From assembly GCA_014925825.1 (NCBI GenBank), contig JACGCK010000337.1, positions 1 through 37,676 of the forward strand: a DNA stretch of 37,676 nt, given 5' to 3'. Positions 31,793 through 37,676 of this stretch are shown piece after piece. A program made the position numbers and the translations under genes. Numbering within the stretch: the first letter of the stretch is position 1; every line of letters begins with the position of its first letter. This DNA is from Pholiota molesta. Taxonomy: Eukaryota; Basidiomycota; Agaricomycetes; Agaricales; Strophariaceae. The notes below the pieces were generated by a model. That model searched no databases, was not told the DNA's origin, and was given only the letters and a program-made list of their open reading frames with translations.

Positions 31793-32922
31793 AGGCGAGG
31801 AGCAGGACTGGGCTCTGGGGAAAACCGAAGAAAATCCTCATAAGAGAAAGGGGCCTGGTCGTCCGATTGACGAGACAGCACCTCGTTTTGATGCACTCCA
31901 CCAGCGAAGGGATAGGCAAGTTGGGTGAAAGCCGACAGATATCGTAGTCATACGTGAGCGTGTTCGGGGAGAAAGGGAAGGAATAGGGAGAGTATGGGAG
32001 AGTATGATAGCCGGTGGAGGGGGAGAAGTTGACATGGGCCCTATTTGCTCGCCGCTATAGCCGTCGAGCGAGGGAGGACACAACTCCTGCGCGAAATAGG
32101 GTTGTTGAACGATTTGGAACTCCTCCGTGAATGGGTTGAGTTCCAGAACCGAAAACTCCCGCATGCTTCCGAGCTCCGGGAAGAGAGGCGAGGAACTGGG
32201 TTGCTGAGGACTCGTCTGTGGCGTCACTGGATAAGAAGTTGAAGGAGACGAGGAACTCGGCGACGGCACCCAGTCGATCACCCCATGGCTCGGCACCGCT
32301 ACGTGAGCAGCGGCGCGAGGAGTCGCGTCGCGTGATGGGATGTGCTCGGGAGAGTACGATCCATGCGAGGCAGACAGTGGTGAGGCAGAAGACGACGATG
32401 GCGTCGGTGACCAGGCCACCTCGACAGTGGGCAATGCGCGCCTGGCGCGCGACGACGTCGCAGAGGAGGCCCGTGCCTTCCTCGCGCTGCCTTTTCCCCT
32501 TCGTCTGAGAAGACTTCTCAGACGACGCGCGCAAAGGGGCGTACTTGTAGCCGGGGTACTTGAGCTCGTGCTTCCGTTTCAACTCCTGCGCAATGACCCT
32601 GAAGGTCGTCTTTTCCGCGTCCGTCAGCTGTTTCCAAGCCTGGCTAGCCTGTTTGCTGAGATCTGTCTGTTTGCCCTTCGCGCCGCCAGGGTTGTATCGG
32701 TGGAATGCCGATCTGAAGACGAAGAAGGGATTGGAAGGGCGCGGCGGCGGCACATCGCACCCAGCTTCGCTGTGCGGCGGTGGGGCTTCGCCTTGCGTGC
32801 TGCGGGGAGTTGGCGGACGGTTGCGCTGGTGCCAGTCTGGTGATAGCTGGGGAATGGGGTATGAGGGACGGAGACCGCGATGGGCTCGAGTCGCTCGACG
32901 ACGGAGCGAGCGCAAGGAGCAA
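31793..32922 (-). CDS. HMG-box transcription factor (frame-broken in this sequence)
   Basis: A MATA-type HMG box runs from RPSNPFFVFRSAFHRYNP through LSKQASQAWKQLTDAEKTTF to KRKHELKYPGYKYAP, preceded by SPDWHQRNRPPTPR, a common leader in basidiomycete HMG proteins. A 40-bp GT-AG intron (32505-32544, donor GTACGC) or a one-base shift then leads to ALPTVEVAWSPTPSSSS and SHGVIDWVPSPSSSSPS, a Ser/Pro transactivation-like region with EFSVLELNPFTEEFQIV. Beyond that, coding continues in new frames as VNFSPSTGYHTLPYSPYSF (after about 32.033 kb) and RYLSAFTQLAYPFAGG (after about 31.945 kb), ending ...FLRFSPEPSPAPRLRQ at a TGA, 31795-31793. The N-terminus is unresolved: the leader also changes frame near 32.86 kb, and a splice acceptor (GTGCACAG) lies near 32930. 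Likely a nuclear DNA-binding regulator. Confidence 0.72.
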
Positions 32923-33133
32923 AGACGTCTGTGCACGTGAGTTAATTAGGATGTGAAGGGAGAGATTGATGGTATCAATGCCGTACTATCACACATATTG
33001 CAGCAGCGGAAAGACGAGGCTTTGGCAGGAGAGGGCAGGGGGAGCTAGTGGTGGGTGCTGGGGGGTGCTGGGGCTCGATTTTCTGGGGAATCCATCCCAA
33101 TGTCAAGCCTCTTAAAAACATTTCGGCTAACCC
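32923..33133. other. Upstream region of the HMG-box gene
   Basis: May hold the first exon and promoter of the HMG gene; no confident exon could be defined. Confidence 0.35.
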
Positions 33134-33535
33134 AACGTTTTTCCAAAGAGGACGCGCTGGATGGGCCCATCAATGCCACCCCGATTCGGATGTGACCAAT
33201 GTGAAGAGTCGGCGGAGATCCATAGAAGAAAGACGCCGTGGGAAAACGGGACAAAAAGAGACGAGGACGATTCGACTCTATGCGTTGCCCGAGGTAGATA
33301 TGTGTTGAGAATTACTAAAGATAATAGTATTACTGGCCACGATCCGCAAAGAAGATTACAATGTATTGGGAAGAAGAGCAAAAACAAGCTTTTGACTATG
33401 GTCAGTGACCATGGTCAGTGGCCATGCCAGTGGTCAAAACCTAGGTCTAAATGGTAAGGTTTGATAGGCCCGCCCTACATATCTGCTTGATTTTTATCGG
33501 GGTTGTCTATAACGCACTTCGAAAGTCAATTTTTT
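33134..33535 (+). repeat. Degenerate repeat, copy 1
   Basis: Colinear with copy 2: shared GGATGG(G)CCCATCAA, GTGAAGAG(T/C)CGGCG, AGATC(C/T)AT, GCCGTGGGAAA, GATCCGCAAAGAAGATTACA, TCAAAA(C/T)CTAGGT and ATCGGGGTT(G/A)TC in the same order. No protein-coding content is recognised. Confidence 0.75.
33397..33424 (+). repeat. 13-bp palindromic tandem repeat
   Basis: ATGGTCAGTGACC then ATGGTCAGTGGCC; TGGTCAGTGACCA reads the same on both strands around its central base. Confidence 0.7.
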
Positions 33536-33552
33536 TTGAAGTCAGACACACT

Positions 33553-33940
33553 GGATGGCCCATCAAACATGCCACAGCATCAGCATGCTACCCGAGCATG
33601 CCACCCAATTCGTATGTGAACAAAGTGAAGAGCCGGCGAGATCTATAAAAAGAAGGCGCCGTGGGAAACGGGAGTCCGGACAGAGGCGAAGACGAGCGTT
33701 GGACGAGCGACTTGAGGCGCTGCCAGTCTCGAGCGGGGATCCGCAAAGAAGATTACAATGTTTTGGCAAGGAGAGCATTGGGAGAGCAGAAAACAAACTT
33801 TAACAGTAAGATTTGTTTCTCAATCAAAATCTAGGTTTGGCTAGCTAAATGACAACGAAATTCGATATATGACGGGCCCACCGTTAATTTTATATCGGGG
33901 TTATCGACAATGACCTTTGAAAGTTCTCTAAAGTTCTCTT
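33553..33940 (+). repeat. Degenerate repeat, copy 2
   Basis: Partner of 33134-33535, offset by about 400-420 bp; this copy has a short extra stretch near 33570-33600 (two GAGCATGCCAC-like segments). Confidence 0.75.
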
Positions 33941-35270
33941 CGAAAGTCTGTTGAAAGCATCAAGTCCAGTTCCATCTGATTACATTGCCCAAACACTCCT
34001 CAATCCCTTCAGTCTCCAACGCGCCCAAACATATCTTTTCGAAGTCGTATAATTCCCTTCTACCTCTTTGCCAGGCCTATCCTACGTGCCGCTTTTCAAC
34101 CTCGATTCGGGCCTTGGGCCAAGGCCCAAATTGCCGACCAGAGATGGCAAAGCGCCTTTGTGAACATTCTGAATCTTGATAAGATGTTGATTCCTGTGGC
34201 ATAAACTTGCACATGGCAGTACCTGGCAGTACTTGCGAAAGTCCATGCCGGTCGCTGGCATGTCACGTAGACTGCATTCGCCTTCCACGCTCCGTCATTG
34301 TTTGGCCATTGCGGTGCAGTACGTGCCACCATCTGCTGCCGATGCGTATTTGATGGGCCCATAGAAGCCCATAGCTGGAGTGCCACCCATTGTTGCTGGT
34401 AATTATACTAGGTTTGGAACAAGACCCTTAACCCACGCCTTCCTTACCTAAGTTCGAACAATGGGATACTTGACATGCTGTTTCTCCGCGCAAGTACCGT
34501 CCATTTCAATTTTCAGACCATACATATATGGTCATCGGACTCACCAGCCGCTCTGTGGCGGTGCACTGTTGGCACTGACTACGTATGAGTTAACTGATTA
34601 GGCAAAACGTGGCCAGTGTGTCCTCCGAGTCTTCGTTCACTTTCACCAGCATGTCAGCAATCAAGAAATGCAAGATCTCAGGCCTCAACCATTTGTCGTT
34701 TTTGTCCAATAAGTGTTTACAGAATTTAATATGTTTTCGTCTAATCCCAAGCACCCAGGATTCCACTAATATCATCCATCAGCATTGAATTCAGCACGAG
34801 AATTCTTCCCGAATGTTTATCGTACTTTTTTCTTCAAACCGCGGCTATGGCTCCTTCCGACCAAAGGGTGGTCTGTAATGCTGGAGAAATAATCCATCCT
34901 AACTGCTGATTCGTGAAAATAATAAATTTACTGATCTCATTCCCCCGCAGATTTTGATGATAGTTCGTACGATTTCACTTTAGGTCCACTGATAAATTCG
35001 GGCGTACAACGACATTTTGGAATCGAGTGCGATTCCGGGGCGATTGAAGTAATCGCGAACAAGTCCCGTTTGTGCGTACGGTGTCACTATCCGTGAAACG
35101 CGGCAAAGTCGCGGCACCGACGAACGCGACGCGTTATGAACGAGTCACAGTAACACACGTGGCGTGACTGTTCGAGTTTATCTCTTGAACCGAAGCTGCA
35201 ACTTGTCTCTCAACTTCACGTCTGTGCTAATTCTATTGCGATATTGGGCCTTGCCTTGTGATATCCTACA
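33941..35270. other. Intergenic, no gene recognised
   Basis: Short frames only. Two GGGCC/GGCCC inverted motifs (about 34105-34125 and 34355-34370) resemble the start of the 33-kb repeats (GATGGGCCCAT). Confidence 0.4.
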
Positions 35271-35289
35271 TCCATGCGCTTTACTTAAC

Positions 35290-37252
35290 ATCTACGCCCA
35301 ACAAGAAAACCGCTGCAGCAGAATCAGTCATTATCTTTCGCCCTCAAAACGACGACGAACCATTCCGCCATCAACGTACCATAAGACGCATCGATCGAAG
35401 CATTCGACGAAAGAAATATATACATGGGTCTTCAGAGCGGACGCCGTTGCGCCTTGCTTCATACGAGATATCTTTGACTTGCGAAAGAATGAGTAGACAG
35501 TGCGTGTATTTGCGAGTCGTTGGTCGGCCATATTCATTCCATACAGGTCGGAGTTCTACTGGTTGGGAGCGTTCCATGTCGAAGCGTGAAGATCGTCGGC
35601 ATGGTTGTCGTGTGCAGGTCTATGAGAAAAGGACGCTATATACTGGTGCGTACGGTGAATCTTGATTTACTACACACCGTGAATTGAAACAATGTACCGA
35701 TGCAGTGGATGATGGAACCAGCGTTATCGACTGCGCGCATTCTACTACACAACTGCGCAAACCTCCCTAAACAGGAAGCAGAGAACAAATACAAACGAGT
35801 AGAGACAGACAGCCTCCTCGCTTCCTCCAAAGCCAATCGCCAGTGTGGGGCAGCTCGTGCGAGTGTCTGGAACAGTTCGGCCTCAGTTTGAGTCAAGAAA
35901 TCTCAACATCGATCAAATAGGTTTGTCCTTGACGGGATCTATATCATTATTCTCTACTAATTAAGCTTCAAAGCCATATGTTCATCTTCCAATGACGAAC
36001 TCTTCCACACGAGAGTCGTGCGAGAGTTGCATAGGACGTCATATTCGAGCACACATGATTTTGTGATTCCTACGCCGACAGAGATCCTATATCTCAAACC
36101 CCAATAAAGAAAATGCCGAATCCGTCTAATTCCCTACTTTCCAGTCCACCTTCCTCTATCTCTACGAGCCCAGTAAAGGAACCAGTTTACATTGTAAGTC
36201 TATCCTCACAAACAATCACGAAACTGACACATTAGCAGTCACCGATGAAGAAGGTACCTCTCAAACAATCCCAGTCAAACTCCGGCATCCCTCACGTTTA
36301 CACACGGCCGACCTCACTGCCAACACGTTCCGGCTATACCTGAAACATTACATGGACGGTGCCCCAACGACGATTCAATAGCGGATCTTCCTACAACGCC
36401 GACGAAGCGACCTCGGTCTGACGAGACACCGCGCGCGTCTCTTCGATATCAAAGTTATAGCGATGCAACACCCCGACGCATCCCCGCCGGACTTCGGCCT
36501 CGAACCCTCCAGCAGCCGCACACTCGCCCCGAGCCCACCCCCGCTCGCGCACTAACGGCGATCCGCAGCGGCTTCACCCTCGCCTACCTCCGGCGCGTCC
36601 CCGAGCTCTCCCTGCTCGCGTCCCGCGTCGTCGACGCCGTCAGCCGGCGGCGCGTCGCGCGGAGCTGAAGAAGCTGAAGGAGAGCGGCCTGCCCCTGCCG
36701 CCCCGCGCCCTCCGCCCGCTGTCCGCGGCGCAGAAGCACGCGCGGGTGAAGGAGTTGTTCCGGTGGGCCGTGATCAAGCACCTGCGCGAGGGGTGCCTCG
36801 TCATCTGGGACGGGCCCGTGCGCCGGTGCTCGGACATCCGATCACGAGCGTCAGCCGCCTGTGGAAGTCGAACGCGTCTGCGTCGACTGCCGGGGGGAAT
36901 AGCACGCTTTTCAGCAGTACGCTCGGGTCGCTGCCGTCTTTTCTAACAGAAGAGAACGACGATGAGACGAAGGAGCGCTCTCGGATCCTGATCCAACGAG
37001 GAGGCGTATGTTTCTTTGACCCCGAGTTCATGGCCGACTTGTCGAGGACGCTATCAAGATGCTCGTGGAGCGTAAAGTGGCTGCTCGAAATCCTATGCGG
37101 GTGCGACGAAGGAAGAGATATTGGATGTGCTGAGGAACGACGATCGATGGCAATATGTCGGGACGTGGATGGTCGATGACGCGCTGAAGAGTTTGGAGGC
37201 GGAAAGCAGGGTGTGGCAGATGGGTCGAGGAAAGTGGGACCTGACAGTATGA
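35290..37252 (+). CDS. STN1: STN1-like CST telomere-complex subunit (frame-broken in this sequence)
   Basis: STN1 binds telomeric single-stranded DNA with Ten1 and helps end protection and fill-in. Segments in family order: LSPSKRRRTIPPS, EIYTWVFRADAVAPCFIRDI, FYWLG, SVPCRSVKIVGMVV, VQVYEKRTLYT, an intron at 35646-35705 restoring VDDGTSVIDCAH, KPIASVGQLVRVSGTVRPQF (OB-fold strand), FHTRVVRELHRTSYSSTHDF, a Ser/Pro linker (SSPPSSISTSPVKEP), KLRHPSRLHTADLTANTFRL, FTLAYLRRVPELSLLASRVV, ARVKELFRWAVIKHLREGCL, VIWDGPVR, ITSVSRLWKSNAS, VEDAIKMLVERK, then a C-terminal winged-helix-like EEILDVLRNDDRWQYVGTWM ending GRGKWDLTV, stop 37250-37252. Neighbouring segments are often in different frames; at least eight shifts each equal loss of one base. 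The start codon could not be fixed. Confidence 0.8.
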
Positions 37253-37459
37253 AGTCGGGTATTTGTTTTTGCAATGCTTATGGGACGTTGTGCTTTTCTT
37301 TCCTTTTCCTTTCTTTTTCTTTGCTGCTCGGTTACGGATTAATGCCTATTAGTGCTGACAAATTAACTATTCAACCACTCATGCACCACTTTAGCTAGAT
37401 GTATCCATATTATGTATAATCATACTCATATTTTCGGGACTTCCCCGAAGTAAACCTGC
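37253..37459. other. Convergent intergenic spacer
   Basis: CT-rich then AT-rich spacer between STN1 (+) and the partial gene (-); no feature is recognised. Confidence 0.4.
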
Positions 37460-37676
37460 TTAGTCGGCCCCTTTTCCTGGGTCAGCATTCCAGAATTCAT
37501 GAGCTTTCCAATCCTTCTTCGCCTCGGGCCTGACATTCATAACACCAGCATCGTGCCACCGCACAGCGCACGACCAAAATCCTTCTCTTTCTGAAGAACG
37601 CCGCCAGCCTGGTTGGATGGGGAGCAGGTCCGCTGGGACCGACAACGGGTCGATGTCGTAGAGCTTGCGGAGTTGG
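37460..37676 (-). CDS. 3' end of an unidentified gene, cut by the window edge
   Basis: Open on the minus strand from the window end to a TAA at 37462-37460. It reads QLRKLYDIDPLSVPADLLPI, then PGWRRSSEREGFWSCAVRWH and WKAHEFWNADPGKGAD. Composition and lack of low complexity suggest a genuine C-terminus. I do not recognise the family; the 5' part lies outside the window. Confidence 0.6.
   Translation of the reverse strand, partial: QLRKLYDIDPLSVPADLLPIQPGWRRSSEREGFWSCAVRWHDAGVMNVRPEAKKDWKAHEFWNADPGKGAD

Noticed and set aside
35164..35496. Separate 110-codon gene
   Set aside because: Its end (EIYTWVFRADAVAPCFIRDI) is the N-terminal segment of STN1, so it belongs to that gene.
35290..37252. 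Programmed -1 ribosomal frameshifting in STN1 and ATG13
   Set aside because: Six or more shifts per gene without slippery heptamers cannot be programmed; base loss is simpler.
1..37676. CRISPR arrays, bacterial operons, rRNA or tRNA genes
   Set aside because: The window is eukaryotic; no regularly spaced repeats of that kind and no cloverleaf with conserved A and B boxes were recognised by eye, although a tRNA scan was not possible.

Overview
The window looks like nuclear DNA of a mushroom-forming basidiomycete (Agaricomycetes). Genes are dense with 47-100 bp introns carrying GTRNGT donors and CTNAN-like branch points. Several families are typical of that group: a FunK1-type kinase-like protein, a one-domain P-loop GTPase, an HMG-box factor, and long Ser/Pro/Ala-rich proteins. 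There is no operon structure, rRNA, tRNA or CRISPR array that I could recognise. All gene models were built by hand from splice signals and reading-frame continuity.

Layout. 1.2-2.4 kb: an unrecognised six-exon gene in which one exon plus its intron is tandemly duplicated. 2.5-3.8 kb (-): FunK1-type kinase. 5.0-8.6 kb (-): a GC-rich, low-complexity Ser/Pro/Ala protein. 8.6-13.2 kb: no convincing gene. 13.2-17.1 kb: a divergent pair, a shikimate/quinate dehydrogenase (-) and a quinate permease (+), which looks like a two-gene quinate-use module; the permease has a single-codon microexon and a GC-AG intron. 17.5-18.6 kb (-): P-loop GTPase.

18.9-31.2 kb is a rearranged accessory zone. It holds a decayed copy of the coiled-coil part of an EDE1/Eps15-like gene, a 2.5 kb near-perfect palindrome made of two mirror-image long-TIR elements with 9-bp target duplications (Mutator-like), a solo copia-type gag gene, the main EDE1-like gene (24.2-26.9 kb), and a TKL-type kinase whose N-terminal linker is in frame with a second EDE1-like relic. 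That relic is joined directly to a truncated ATG13 gene. 31.8-32.9 kb (-): HMG-box gene. 33.1-33.9 kb: two degenerate repeats. 35.3-37.25 kb (+): a recognisable STN1 (CST telomere complex) gene. 37.5-37.7 kb (-): the 3' end of an unidentified gene.

The most striking global signal is a set of about twenty reading-frame breaks, all equivalent to loss of one base. They are concentrated in the ATG13, EDE1-relic, HMG and STN1 regions on both strands, while the quinate genes, both kinases and the GTPase are clean. This is either consensus error near a contig end or a block of decaying genes; the sequence alone cannot decide. The palindromic Mutator-like element, the EDE1-linker/kinase chimera, the single-codon microexon and the exon-plus-intron duplication are the features most worth following up.
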